A DNA stretch of 64,000 bases, taken from NCBI GenBank assembly GCA_004010935.1, contig CP026511.1:1550001-1614000 (forward strand). The letters run 5' to 3'. The notes beneath the pieces were generated by a model. The model was not told where the DNA came from and ran no database searches. It was given only the letters and a program-made list of their open reading frames with translations. This document shows, piece after piece, positions 20,044-29,095 of the stretch; the first letter of the stretch is position 1, and each line of letters begins with the position of its first letter. The position numbers and the translations under genes are program-made. Source of the stretch: Pseudomonadaceae bacterium SI-3 (lineage in GTDB: Bacteria > Pseudomonadota > Gammaproteobacteria > Pseudomonadales > Pseudomonadaceae).

Positions 20044-20718
20044 ATGACTTCCAAGAAAGCTGTAATCCTCTTGTCCGGCGGGCTCGATTCGGCGACCGTG
20101 GTCGCGATGGCCAAAGCTGACGGTTATGCCTGCTACAGCATGAGCTTCGATTATGGCCAGCGTCATCGCGCAGAGCTGCAGGCTGCGGAGCGGGTGGCTC
20201 AGCACTTGGGCGTAGTTGAGCACAAGGTGATTGGTATGAATCTTAACGGGATCGGCGGATCGGCTTTGACCGATAGCAGTATCGCCGTGCCTGAAGAGCT
20301 AGGAGAAGGAATACCTGTCACCTACGTGCCGGCACGCAACACCCTGTTTCTTTCCCTGGCATTGGGTTGGGCTGAGGTGCTGGGCGCCCGGGACATTTTC
20401 ATTGGTGTGAATGCAGTCGACTACTCAGGCTATCCAGATTGTCGCCCGGAGTTTGTCGAGGCTTTTGAGCGGCTGGCCAATCTCGCCACCAAGGCGGGTG
20501 TAGAAGGGCGCGGGTTTTCCATTCATGCCCCGCTGCAGGACCTAAGCAAAGGGGAGATCATCCAAGCTGGCGAGCGTTTAGGTGTCGACTACGGCATGAC
20601 CGTTTCCTGCTATCAGGCAGACGAAGATGGGCGCGCGTGTGGCAAGTGCGACAGCTGCCGATTACGTGCAGCCGGCTTCAGCGAAGCTGGTGTCCTTGAC
20701 CCTACACGCTACAAGTGA
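20044..20718 (+). CDS. queC: 7-cyano-7-deazaguanine synthase
   Basis: A 224-residue ATP-dependent enzyme that makes preQ0 for queuosine in tRNA. The PP-loop is [11 protein letters not shown] near the N terminus and the zinc site is the C-terminal [10 protein letters not shown] with an upstream Cys. The ATG at 20044 gives the family start [13 protein letters not shown]; a TTG further upstream is in frame but less likely. The tRNA-Lys gene follows. Confidence 0.95.
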   Translation: MTSKKAVILLSGGLDSATVVAMAKADGYACYSMSFDYGQRHRAELQAAERVAQHLGVVEHKVIGMNLNGIGGSALTDSSIAVPEELGEGIPVTYVPARNTLFLSLALGWAEVLGARDIFIGVNAVDYSGYPDCRPEFVEAFERLANLATKAGVEGRGFSIHAPLQDLSKGEIIQAGERLGVDYGMTVSCYQADEDGRACGKCDSCRLRAAGFSEAGVLDPTRYK

Positions 20719-20729
20719 TTCAAAAAAAC

Positions 20730-20757
20730 TTGATTTACTCAATCAAATCAGTATCAT
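20730..20757 (+). promoter_or_regulatory. Putative promoter of tRNA-Lys
   Basis: TTGATT (20730-20735), 16 bases, then TATCAT (20752-20757), placed 12 bases before the mature tRNA start: a plausible sigma-70 promoter. Confidence 0.6.
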
Positions 20758-20769
20758 GCGCTCCGCATC

Positions 20770-20845
20770 GGGTCGTTAGCTCAGTTGGTAGAGCAGTTGG
20801 CTTTTAACCAATTGGTCGTAGGTTCGAATCCCACACGACCCACCA
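20770..20845 (+). tRNA. tRNA-Lys (anticodon TTT)
   Basis: A 76-nt cloverleaf with acceptor GGGTCGT/ACGACCC, D-arm AGCTCAGTTGGTAGAGC, anticodon loop CTTTTAA, T-arm GGTTCGAATCC and an encoded CCA. In P. aeruginosa the tRNA-Lys at this site next to queC is an integration target for pKLC102/PAPI-1-type elements. Here the next gene begins normally and no att duplication was seen nearby. Confidence 0.97.
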
Positions 20846-20861
20846 AATTCCCTAGGGAACG

Positions 20862-20897
20862 AAAAAGCCGGAGGCCGTAAGGTCATCCGGCTTTTTT
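20862..20897 (+). terminator. Terminator after tRNA-Lys
   Basis: AAAAGCCGGA pairs with TCCGGCTTTT across a 13-base loop and is followed by further T residues. Confidence 0.88.
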
Positions 20898-21040
20898 ATA
20901 TCCGCAGTTTATATAGCTATAAGAACGAGCGTGCGACACGGTTATTAAGGTCAATTCCTCTACGACCTTGGTATGTGACCCGAGCGTCTTTAAACGTACT
21001 AGACTGCCATCTTCCGATTTCTCAGTGGTTCGAGGCTCAA

Positions 21041-22537
21041 ATGTATTCTGATCGCATCCGCTTGTCCTCCCTGCATAGCAAGGTCATGAGCGCCGACGAG
21101 GCCGCTACTCATGTGCTCGACGGTATGACTGTCGGCATGAGCGGTTTTACCCGTGCCGGTGAAGCCAAGGCCGTTCCCATGGCGCTGATCAAGCGCGCCA
21201 AGGAAAATCCGCTGAAAATCAGCCTGATCACCGGCGCCAGCCTTGGAAATGATCTGGACGGCCTGATGGCTGAGGCTGGCCTGCTGGCCCGTCGTATGCC
21301 GTTCCAGGCAGACGCAGCGCTGCGCAAGGCGATCAACGCCGGCGAGGTCATGTTCATCGATCAGCACCTGTCGCATACCGTCGAGCAGATGCGTAACCAC
21401 CAGATCAAGAAACCCGATCTCGCGATCATCGAGGCCGTTGCTATTACAGAAGATGGTCACATCGTGCCGACCACGTCGGTGGGTAACTCCGCCAACCTGG
21501 CTCTGTTTGCCGACAAGGTGATCATCGAGCTGAACATGGCGCACAACCCCAACCTGGAAGGTCTGCACGACATCTACATCCCGGGTGAGCGCCCGAATCG
21601 CCAGCCGATTCCACTGCTGAAAGTCGATGATCGCATCGGCACTGGCGCCATCCCGATCGACCCGGCGAAGATCGCCGCTATCGTTGTGACGAACCAGCCT
21701 GATTCCTATTCCACGGTCACGCCGCCGGACGACGAGACTCAGGCCATCGCCAACCACCTGATCCACTTCTTCAAGAAGGAAGTTGATGCAGGTCGTCTGA
21801 GCAACAGTCTCGGCCCGCTGCAGGCCGGTATCGGCAACATCGCCAATGCCGTGATGTGCGGCCTGATCGATTCGCCGTTCGAAAATCTGGTGATGTACTC
21901 CGAGGTGCTGCAGGACTCCACCTTTGATCTGATCGACGCGGGCAAGATGGTTTTTGCTTCCGGTTGCTCGATCACCCTGTCCGAGCGCTGCAACAACCGC
22001 GTGTTCGGCAATCTGGAAAAATACAAGGACAAGCTAGTTCTGCGTCCCCAGGAGATTTCCAACCATCCGGAGCTGGTGCGTCGCATCGGCATCATCGGCA
22101 TCAATACTGCGCTCGAATTCGATATCTACGGCAACGTCAACTCAACCCACGTTGGCGGTACCAAGATGATGAACGGCATCGGCGGTTCGGGTGACTTCGC
22201 CCGTAATGCCCATATGGCCATCTTCGTCACCAAGTCGATCGCCAAGGGCGGCGATATCTCCAGCGTGGTTCCGATGGTCGCGCACGTCGACCACACTGAG
22301 CACGATGTCAGCATCCTAGTAACCGAACAGGGCCTGGCTGACCTGCGTGGCTTGGCGCCTCGTGAGCGTGCGCGTGCGATCATCGACAACTGCGTGCATC
22401 CGTCCTACCGCGATGCGTTGAATGCTTACTTCGATGCGGCTTGCAAGAAGGGTGGGCAGACGCCGCACCTGCTGCACGAAGCGATGGATTGGCATACCAA
22501 TCTCGAAGAACGTGGACACATGCTCAAGGGCAAGTGA
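21041..22537 (+). CDS. Acetyl-CoA hydrolase/CoA-transferase family protein
   Basis: A 498-residue enzyme of the Ach1/SCACT family, which transfers CoA between acetate and succinyl-CoA or a similar acyl-CoA. The start MYSDRIRLSSLHSKVMSADEA is the family start. Visible landmarks are GMTVGMSGFTRAGEAK near the N terminus, GPLQAGIGNIANAV, and the segment VMYSEVLQDS with the candidate active-site Glu. The sequence alone does not separate succinyl-CoA:acetate CoA-transferase from propionyl-CoA:succinate CoA-transferase. It is monocistronic, with a terminator on both sides. Confidence 0.9.
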   Translation: MYSDRIRLSSLHSKVMSADEAATHVLDGMTVGMSGFTRAGEAKAVPMALIKRAKENPLKISLITGASLGNDLDGLMAEAGLLARRMPFQADAALRKAINAGEVMFIDQHLSHTVEQMRNHQIKKPDLAIIEAVAITEDGHIVPTTSVGNSANLALFADKVIIELNMAHNPNLEGLHDIYIPGERPNRQPIPLLKVDDRIGTGAIPIDPAKIAAIVVTNQPDSYSTVTPPDDETQAIANHLIHFFKKEVDAGRLSNSLGPLQAGIGNIANAVMCGLIDSPFENLVMYSEVLQDSTFDLIDAGKMVFASGCSITLSERCNNRVFGNLEKYKDKLVLRPQEISNHPELVRRIGIIGINTALEFDIYGNVNSTHVGGTKMMNGIGGSGDFARNAHMAIFVTKSIAKGGDISSVVPMVAHVDHTEHDVSILVTEQGLADLRGLAPRERARAIIDNCVHPSYRDALNAYFDAACKKGGQTPHLLHEAMDWHTNLEERGHMLKGK

Positions 22538-22543
22538 TGCAGT

Positions 22544-22571
22544 GCCCGCCGACGAAAGTCGGCGGGCTTTT
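22544..22571 (+). terminator. Terminator of the CoA-transferase gene
   Basis: A perfect 10-bp stem GCCCGCCGAC/GTCGGCGGGC with a GAAA loop and four T residues. Confidence 0.9.
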
Positions 22572-22776
22572 CAGTTCAGGCTGATCTTTTGTTGTTTCCC
22601 CATCCGCTTTCACTTTTCTGAAAGCTTCGGCTAGTATTCCGCCCCCTTGGTAACGGCAGGGGTGAAAGGCTCGGCCAGTCCTCGCTTCATCTCTTCCTTC
22701 GCTACGTCCGTATTCTCGGCCTCGATGGCTATAATCGGCGGCTCGTACACCGCCGTGCTTGCAGGAACCAGCGAAC

Positions 22777-23835
22777 ATGACGCATATCCCCGAACGTATT
22801 CTTGTGCAGGCTCATCTGGCGGCCAAGCAGCCCAAGCCGCTGACGCCTGAGCAGGAGGCGCAGTTGCGCAGCGATATCGCCGCCGAGCTGAAGCGGCAGA
22901 ATGCGGTGCTGGTTGCCCACTATTACACCGACCCGGTGATCCAGGCGTTAGCCGAGGAGACCGGCGGCTGCGTTTCGGATTCGCTGGAGATGGCAAGATT
23001 CGGCAATGAACATAGCGCGCAGACCGTGGTTGTCGCAGGCGTCAAGTTCATGGGTGAAACTGCAAAGATTCTTAATCCCGAGAAGCGCGTCCTGATGCCG
23101 ACGCTGGAGGCCACCTGCTCGTTGGATCTGGGTTGCCCGGTCGAGGAGTTCTCGGCATTTTGCGACCAGCATCCAGAGCGTACAGTCGTTGTTTACGCCA
23201 ATACGTCGGCCGCGGTGAAGGCGCGTGCCGATTGGGTCGTCACCTCCAGTTGCGCCCTTGAAATCGTTGAGAGCCTGATGGACAACGGCGAAAAGATCAT
23301 TTGGGCTCCCGACAAGCACCTCGGAAACTATGTGCAGCGTGAAACCGGTGCCGACATGCTGTTGTGGGACGGCGCTTGTATCGTTCACGAGGAGTTCAAG
23401 TCGAAGCAGTTGGAGGACATGAAAGCGCTCTATCCGGACGCAGCAGTGCTAGTCCATCCGGAGTCGCCTGAATCGGTGATCGCGCTTGCCGACGCTGTAG
23501 GGTCGACGAGTCAACTGATCAAAGCTGCTCAGACCCTGTCCAACCCGATGTTCATCGTCGCTACGGACCGGGGGATCTTTTACAAGATGCAGCAGCTTTG
23601 CCCGGACAAGCAGTTCATCGAGGCGCCGACGGCCGGCAGTGGCGCCACCTGTCGGAGTTGCGCTCATTGCCCGTGGATGGCGATGAATACACTCGAGCGC
23701 ACGCTTGATTGCCTGCGCACTGGCAGCAACGAGATACGGGTCGATCCGGCTTTGATTCCGCGAGCGGTCAAGCCGCTCAAACGCATGCTCGAATTCACTC
23801 AGGCCGCTCGCATCAGGCAGGCTGGCAACGCCTGA
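22777..23835 (+). CDS. nadA: Quinolinate synthase
   Basis: A 352-residue [4Fe-4S] enzyme that condenses iminoaspartate with dihydroxyacetone phosphate to quinolinate in NAD synthesis. The start [17 protein letters not shown] is preceded by AGGAA. It has the pseudo-threefold architecture and the three cluster cysteines: in [11 protein letters not shown], in the centre, and in the C-terminal [13 protein letters not shown] segment. It is convergent with the BepA-type protease. Confidence 0.96.
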   Translation: MTHIPERILVQAHLAAKQPKPLTPEQEAQLRSDIAAELKRQNAVLVAHYYTDPVIQALAEETGGCVSDSLEMARFGNEHSAQTVVVAGVKFMGETAKILNPEKRVLMPTLEATCSLDLGCPVEEFSAFCDQHPERTVVVYANTSAAVKARADWVVTSSCALEIVESLMDNGEKIIWAPDKHLGNYVQRETGADMLLWDGACIVHEEFKSKQLEDMKALYPDAAVLVHPESPESVIALADAVGSTSQLIKAAQTLSNPMFIVATDRGIFYKMQQLCPDKQFIEAPTAGSGATCRSCAHCPWMAMNTLERTLDCLRTGSNEIRVDPALIPRAVKPLKRMLEFTQAARIRQAGNA

Positions 23836-23863
23836 CGCAAGAGCTTGGGCGGGTTGTGAACCT

Positions 23864-23897
23864 GAGTCCTGCGGCAGCCTGAGGCTGCTGCAGACTC
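23864..23897. terminator. Hairpin between convergent nadA and bepA-like genes
   Basis: GAGTCCTGCGGCAGCC and GGCTGCTGCAGACTC form a long stem with one bulge around a TGA loop and reach the stop of the protease gene. It is suitable as a shared bidirectional terminator, though without a clear T run. Confidence 0.5.
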
Positions 23898-25326
23898 AAC
23901 GCAACATGTCCTCCACCATACGTTTTTCTTCGATCAGCTGTTTCTGCCGGGCATCAATTCGTGCCGCGCTCTGGAAGTTGTTCGAGCGACGTTTGGCGAA
24001 GTCCAACTGCTCGATTGCCTGATCATAATCACCAACAAGTGCGAAATATTCCGCGCGGGCCTGATGCAGGCCGATGATGTTGCCGGTGAGGCCACGGATT
24101 TCTGCAACCTGATACCAGATGTCCGGGTCCTGTGGCCGGGCGTCCACTAGAGCGTCAAGCTCCTGCTCGGCATCCTGCAGTTTGTTTTCCTTGATCAGCA
24201 GATCAATGTTCGCCTGGCGAACCGGATAATTTCCTGGGTAAAGGTCAAGCAAGCTCTGCATCCGCGCGCGCGCGGCGGCAAGGCGGTTGGCTGTGATGTC
24301 CAGCTCGATCTGGGCAAGGTTGTAGGTGGCATCGTCCGGTTCCTTTGCCAGCAATGGCTCAAGGTTCAACGCGGCTTCCTTCAGTTGGCCACTTTTCATC
24401 TGCGCCAGCGCCAGCCCGTAGCGAGCCGCGTCGAGGTTCGGATCGTCCGCTAGCATCGCGCGGAAGCGCTTGGCGCTGACCCCGGGCGTGCTTTCGAATT
24501 TCAGGTCCATGCGGGCGCGTAGCAACTGATACTTCAGACTGTCTTCGACGCCTGTATCGGGGTATTGCTCGGCGCGGTTCTTGGTGTCGGCAATACGTGA
24601 TTCGGTGACCGGGTGGGTGAGAAGGAATTCCGGTGGCTTCTGGTCGTAACGATACTGGCGCATCAGGCGGCCGAACATCTCAGGCATGGCGCGCGGGTCG
24701 TAGCCGGCTCGTTCGAGGTTGATGATGCCAATCCGATCGGCTTCTTGCTCATTCTGTCTGGAGAAACGACGCTGAGACTGAATTGCAGCCGCTTGGGTCG
24801 AAATAATGGCTGCGATGCCGGCATCGCCTGCACCAGCCGCAGCTGCGACGACGCCGGCGAGCATGGCCGCCATCAGCGGTAGCTGCATACGTTTTTGCGC
24901 TTCCAGCCCGCGAGCGAAATGGCGTTGCGACAGGTGGGCCAGTTCGTGCGCGAGTACCGAGGCGTACTCGGCTTCAGTCTGCGCATGAAGGAACAATCCG
25001 CCATTGACCCCAATGATGCCGCCGGGCGCGGCAAAGGCGTTCAGCTGTGGACTGTCGAGCAGCACGAATTCCAGGCGACGATCCTGTAGCTGGCTGGTTT
25101 CGGCCAGGCGATAAACGCTGCGCTCCAGATAGTCCTTCAGCAGCGGATCGGACAGCTGAGGGACCTGGCCACGCAACAGGCTGAGCCAGGCTCTGCCCAG
25201 CTGATGCTCCTGCTCTGGCGAGACGATGCCGGAGCTGGAGTCGCCGAGCGAGGGAAGGTCGTTGGCTAGTACCGGCTGGCCGATCAGGCAGGCAAGTGTC
25301 AGCAGGGTAGGGCGCAGCAATTTCAT
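23896..25326 (-). CDS. BepA-like periplasmic M48 metalloprotease with TPRs
   Basis: A 476-residue exported protein in the BepA/YfgC family, which helps assemble or degrade outer-membrane proteins such as LptD. It has a signal peptide ending QPVLA, an M48 domain with zinc motif HELAH (His127-His131) and a downstream Glu in NEQEADRIG, then at least four TPR-like repeats from residue 290 to the end. The length and order match E. coli BepA. It is transcribed away from the TusA-like gene. Confidence 0.92.
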   Translation of the reverse strand: MKLLRPTLLTLACLIGQPVLANDLPSLGDSSSGIVSPEQEHQLGRAWLSLLRGQVPQLSDPLLKDYLERSVYRLAETSQLQDRRLEFVLLDSPQLNAFAAPGGIIGVNGGLFLHAQTEAEYASVLAHELAHLSQRHFARGLEAQKRMQLPLMAAMLAGVVAAAAGAGDAGIAAIISTQAAAIQSQRRFSRQNEQEADRIGIINLERAGYDPRAMPEMFGRLMRQYRYDQKPPEFLLTHPVTESRIADTKNRAEQYPDTGVEDSLKYQLLRARMDLKFESTPGVSAKRFRAMLADDPNLDAARYGLALAQMKSGQLKEAALNLEPLLAKEPDDATYNLAQIELDITANRLAAARARMQSLLDLYPGNYPVRQANIDLLIKENKLQDAEQELDALVDARPQDPDIWYQVAEIRGLTGNIIGLHQARAEYFALVGDYDQAIEQLDFAKRRSNNFQSAARIDARQKQLIEEKRMVEDMLR

Positions 25327-25432
25327 CCAGACTGGCTCTTGAAGGCGGGAGCGCTACTGTAGCCTTGTGCTCGGGTCGCTGGCCAGAGCCGGGCGCAGCT
25401 CGGTATCCTGCAGCCCTTTCGAGGAGATGAAC

Positions 25433-25684
25433 ATGATTCAACAGGGTGCCCCCGGCATGGCCTGTGACGCCGAGCTGGATGCGGTCGGGCTGGCCTGCCC
25501 GATGCCGCTGTTAAAGGCCAAGCTGGAACTCAATCGACTGGCCAGCGGGCAAGTGTTGAAGGTCACCGCGACCGACCCGGGATCGCAACGCGACTTTCGC
25601 AGTTTCGCCAATCTGGCCGGCCATACGCTGCTGCACGAAGATGCGAACGAAGGGCTTTACCGTTACTGGCTGCGCAAGGCCTGA
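25433..25684 (+). CDS. TusA-family sulfur-carrier protein
   Basis: An 83-residue small protein with the TusA motif GLACPMPLLKAKLEL, the Cys being the likely persulfide site, and the end RYWLRKA. The ATG at 25433 has GAGGAG at ideal spacing; an ATG 6 bases upstream and a longer in-frame extension are less likely. It matches the PA1006 gene of P. aeruginosa in sequence and place; that protein was linked to molybdenum-cofactor and nitrate-respiration functions. The PerM-like gene follows after 19 bases. Confidence 0.85.
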   Translation: MIQQGAPGMACDAELDAVGLACPMPLLKAKLELNRLASGQVLKVTATDPGSQRDFRSFANLAGHTLLHEDANEGLYRYWLRKA

Positions 25685-25703
25685 CGGCTGTTAAGGAAGG
25701 CAT

Positions 25704-26783
25704 ATGCTCAACGTGTTACGGAGTTGGATACATCGCTATTTCTCGGATGAGGAGGCGGTGGTCCTTGGGGTTCTGCTGGTAGTCGCCTTTGCGACAGTGT
25801 TGACCCTCGGTCACATGCTGGCCCCGGTCATCGCCGGCTTGGTGCTGGCGTATCTGATGCAGGGGTTGGTCGGTGCGCTGGAGCGAATCAAGCTGCCGCA
25901 TCTGATAGCGGTTTGGCTGGTGTTTTTGATGTTCATCGGTCTGCTGACCGTCTGCATACTGTTCTTGGCGCCGTTGATGTGGCAGCAGGTGCTGACGCTG
26001 TTCAACGAGCTCCCGCGAATGCTAGTGGAATGGCAGTCGCTGCTGCTTCTTCTGCCCGAGCGCTACCCCCAATTGCTCACTGAAGTACAGGTGCTGCGGG
26101 GTATCGATTTCATCCGCGGCGAGGTCGGTCGTTATGGCCAAATCATGCTCACGTCTTCGTTGTCGAGCCTGCCGCTGCTGCTGAGCTTGATGATCTATCT
26201 GATCCTGGTGCCGATCCTGGTGTTCTTTTTTCTCAAAGATCGCCAACAGATTAACGATTGGCTCAGTGGTTACCTGCCGCACGAGCGAGGGCTGATCACC
26301 CAGGTCGCGCAGGAAATGAATGTGCAGATCGCTAACTACATACGCGGCAAAGCGATCGAGATTCTGATCTGTGGTGTGGTCTCGTATGCAGTGTTCGCCG
26401 CGCTTGAGCTGAACTATGCGGCGTTACTGGCCATGCTCGTCGGGATTTCGGTGGTGGTGCCCTATATCGGGGCCACTGTCGTTACCATTCCGATCGCATT
26501 GATCGGGCTCTTTCAGTGGGGGCTGGGCGACCAGTTCATCTACTTGATGGTGGCCTACGCCATTATCCAGGCGTTGGATGGCAACGTTTTAGTACCGCTG
26601 TTGTTTTCCGAGGCGGTGAATCTGCACCCTGTTGCGATTATCTGCGCCGTGCTGCTGTTCGGTGGCTTGTGGGGCTTCTGGGGCGTGTTCTTCGCGATTC
26701 CCTTGGCGACCCTGTTCAAGGCCGTGCTTTACGCTTGGCCGCGCCGGCCGGCCACCCTGCCGGTGGTGGAACACGTCGGATAG
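25704..26783 (+). CDS. AI-2E/PerM family transporter
   Basis: A 359-residue polytopic inner-membrane protein with about eight membrane helices, including the paired hydrophobic segments VLLVVAFATVLTLG and LIAVWLVFLMFIGLL near the N terminus and VVPYIGATVVTIPIALIGLF and IICAVLLFGGLWGFWGVFF near the C terminus. These are hallmarks of the PerM/TqsA (AI-2 exporter) superfamily; the substrate is unknown. It probably shares a transcript with the TusA-like gene. Confidence 0.9.
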   Translation: MLNVLRSWIHRYFSDEEAVVLGVLLVVAFATVLTLGHMLAPVIAGLVLAYLMQGLVGALERIKLPHLIAVWLVFLMFIGLLTVCILFLAPLMWQQVLTLFNELPRMLVEWQSLLLLLPERYPQLLTEVQVLRGIDFIRGEVGRYGQIMLTSSLSSLPLLLSLMIYLILVPILVFFFLKDRQQINDWLSGYLPHERGLITQVAQEMNVQIANYIRGKAIEILICGVVSYAVFAALELNYAALLAMLVGISVVVPYIGATVVTIPIALIGLFQWGLGDQFIYLMVAYAIIQALDGNVLVPLLFSEAVNLHPVAIICAVLLFGGLWGFWGVFFAIPLATLFKAVLYAWPRRPATLPVVEHVG

Positions 26784-26833
26784 TTCCAAAGACGGCGCGC
26801 CGGAAGGGTGAGTCGGTGGGGAGCGCAGCAGGC

Positions 26834-26864
26834 GAGGCCACGGCAAGCTGCAAGCCGTAGCCTC
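26834..26864. terminator. Hairpin between convergent perM-like and bcp genes
   Basis: GAGGCCACGGC and GCCGTAGCCTC form an 11-bp stem with one mismatch and a 9-base loop. There is no T run, so the terminator call is tentative. Confidence 0.4.
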
Positions 26865-26908
26865 AGCATTCCCGGTTTGCTGCGATGGAGCTTGGTAGGT
26901 CGCTCGGA

Positions 26909-27382
26909 TCAGCCCTGGTGCAATGCTTGGGCGGCCTGCAGTACGGCGTCTACATGCCCTGGCACCTTCACCCCGCGCCATTCCTGTCGCAGCACGCCGT
27001 CAGCGTCGATGAGGAAGGTGCTTCGGTCTATGCCCAGATACTCCTTGCCGTAAAGCTTTTTCAGCTTGATCACGTCGAATAGCTGGCAAAGCTGCTCGTC
27101 TTTGTCGCAGATCAGCTCGAAGGGGAAGCCCTGCTTGGTCTTGAAGTTCTCATGGGTCTTCAGACTGTCCCGCGACACGCCGAAAACGATCGTGTCGGCC
27201 GCAATGAAGGCATCGTGCTGATCGCGAAAGCCCTGGCCTTGGGTCGTGCAGCCCGGAGTATTGTCCTTCGGGTAGAAGTACAGGACCACCTGCTTGCCCT
27301 TCAACGCATCGAGGCTGACCTGCGTGTTGCTGGTCGCCTGTGCCTGGAAGGCCGGCACGGGTTGGTCAACGGCTACGGACAT
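26909..27382 (-). CDS. bcp: Thioredoxin-dependent peroxiredoxin Bcp/PrxQ
   Basis: A 157-residue peroxiredoxin that reduces hydrogen and organic peroxides. The peroxidatic cysteine is Cys45 in YPKDNTPGCTTQG. The resolving cysteine that E. coli Bcp carries five residues later is absent (Gln50), so this member should work as a 1-Cys enzyme or use another Cys further along (ELICDKDEQLC). It lies 17 bases downstream of gcvR in one operon, as in other pseudomonads. Confidence 0.93.
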   Translation of the reverse strand: MSVAVDQPVPAFQAQATSNTQVSLDALKGKQVVLYFYPKDNTPGCTTQGQGFRDQHDAFIAADTIVFGVSRDSLKTHENFKTKQGFPFELICDKDEQLCQLFDVIKLKKLYGKEYLGIDRSTFLIDADGVLRQEWRGVKVPGHVDAVLQAAQALHQG

Positions 27383-27399
27383 GGTGGTCTTTTCCTAAA

Positions 27400-27960
27400 T
27401 TAAGGGTTCTGAGGGCGCCAGGGTTCGATCAACGCATCCAGGTTCAGTGCGTCGGCGAAATCGAGGAACTGGTCCCGTAGCCAGCTGATCTGCGTGCCAG
27501 CCGGCAATGTGACGGTCATCGTCGCGTTGAGCATGGTGCCGCCAGTTTGCGGTGCCTCATAGGTATCGCATGTAAGGGCTTCGAGCTCGACACGATGGTC
27601 GATAAAGAACTGGCACAACTCGTTGAGGATGTCTGGACGATAGGCCGAGCTGACATACGCCACATAGGGCAGCGCCTGCGGTCGAGTCTCCAGTGCTTCG
27701 CTGCGCACCACATTAGTGGTGAACTCGTGCTTCTTGGCCAGGCCGGGCAGGGCCGTCTCCATTCGAGCAAGCGCGTCCCAGCTTCCGGTGATCTCCAGAA
27801 CCAGGGCACAGCATTCGCCGTGTCGGGTCAGGCGCGTACTGACAACGGCGCAGCGATTCTCGTTGCTGGCTCGGCAAAGCACATTGGTGAGCGCCATCGG
27901 GCTCCGGCCCATGGCGCTGATGACGAGAAACTGTTCTCGGGGTACTGGGGGGGTGGACAT
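27400..27960 (-). CDS. gcvR: Glycine-cleavage-system regulator GcvR-like ACT protein
   Basis: A 186-residue protein with two ACT domains: the first opens QFLVISAMGRSPMALTNVLCRASNENRC, the second YVAYVSSAYRPDILNELCQFFIDHRV. It matches GcvR, the accessory repressor of the glycine cleavage system in E. coli; the target in this organism is inferred. It is divergent from dapA and followed by bcp. Confidence 0.86.
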   Translation of the reverse strand: MSTPPVPREQFLVISAMGRSPMALTNVLCRASNENRCAVVSTRLTRHGECCALVLEITGSWDALARMETALPGLAKKHEFTTNVVRSEALETRPQALPYVAYVSSAYRPDILNELCQFFIDHRVELEALTCDTYEAPQTGGTMLNATMTVTLPAGTQISWLRDQFLDFADALNLDALIEPWRPQNP

Positions 27961-28177
27961 GCAGATTCCTGGCGGTGATGAATCGGTCGGCCAGCCAAGC
28001 CGAAAATGGCTAAGGGTAGCGAAAAGCGTCGTCAGAGGGAATGCGTCGGCCGAGTAAGCCAGTTGACTGTCGCACCGATGCTCAGTCGTTCCGGCGGACG
28101 ATGCCTCCAGCGTACTCGCAAAGCGCTCGGGAGCCTTGTACCATTACGCCTCTCTTTTTCCGGCAGGAGTGGGTTGC

Positions 28178-29056
28178 ATGATTGCGGGCAGTATGGTGGC
28201 GTTGGTCACTCCCATGGACGCGCAGGGTGGTCTTGATTGGGATAGCCTGAGCAAGCTGGTCGACTTCCATCTCCAGGAAGGCACTCATGCAATCGTTGCG
28301 GTCGGTACTACTGGCGAAGCGTCTACCCTCGAAGTGGCTGAGCATATCGAGGTGATCCGTCGAGTAGTCGACCAGGTCAACGGTCGAATCCCAGTGATCG
28401 CCGGTACCGGGGCCAACTCAACGCGTGAAGCCGTCGAGCTGACTGAAAACGCCAAGCAGGCCGGCGCTGACGCCTGTCTTCTGGTGACGCCGTACTACAA
28501 CAAGCCGACGCAGGAAGGTATGTATCTTCACTTCCGCCACATCGCCGAAGCTGTAGCGATTCCCCAGATTCTTTACAACGTTCCCGGGCGTACTGCCTGC
28601 GACATGCTGCCAGAAACCATCGAACGCTTGGCCAAGGTGTCGAATATCATCGGCGTTAAAGAAGCAACCGGTGATCTCAAGCGCGGGCAGGAGGTGCTCG
28701 ATCGCGTCGCCAAGGACTTCCTTGTCTATTCCGGTGATGACGCGACTGCCGTGGAACTGATGCTGATGGGTGGCAAGGGCAACATCTCCGTTACCGCGAA
28801 CGTTGCGCCGCGCGCGATGAGCGAGCTGTGTACCGCTGCTATCGCTGGCGATGCCGACAAGGCGCGCGCCATCAATGCGCTGTTGATGCCGTTGCACCAG
28901 ACACTGTTCCTTGAGGCCAATCCGATTCCGGTGAAATGGGCTCTGCACGAGATGGGTCTTATACCGGACGGCATTCGCCTGCCGCTCACCTGGCTTAGCC
29001 AGCGTTGCCACGAGCCGCTTCGCGACGCGATGCGTCAGTCCGGTGTGCTGGCCTGA
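28178..29056 (+). CDS. dapA: 4-hydroxy-tetrahydrodipicolinate synthase
   Basis: A 292-residue aldolase-fold enzyme that condenses pyruvate with aspartate semialdehyde, the first committed step to lysine and diaminopimelate. The Schiff-base lysine is Lys161 in [10 protein letters not shown]; Thr44/Thr45 (GTTGEAST) and Tyr133 (ILYNVPGRT) complete the proton relay. The ATG at 28178, with CAGGAG upstream, is preferred over an in-frame start 42 bases earlier. bamC follows after 39 bases. Confidence 0.97.
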   Translation: MIAGSMVALVTPMDAQGGLDWDSLSKLVDFHLQEGTHAIVAVGTTGEASTLEVAEHIEVIRRVVDQVNGRIPVIAGTGANSTREAVELTENAKQAGADACLLVTPYYNKPTQEGMYLHFRHIAEAVAIPQILYNVPGRTACDMLPETIERLAKVSNIIGVKEATGDLKRGQEVLDRVAKDFLVYSGDDATAVELMLMGGKGNISVTANVAPRAMSELCTAAIAGDADKARAINALLMPLHQTLFLEANPIPVKWALHEMGLIPDGIRLPLTWLSQRCHEPLRDAMRQSGVLA

Positions 29057-29095
29057 TAGTCTCAGGCGTACTGGTTTAATAATGAAGGAACATGC

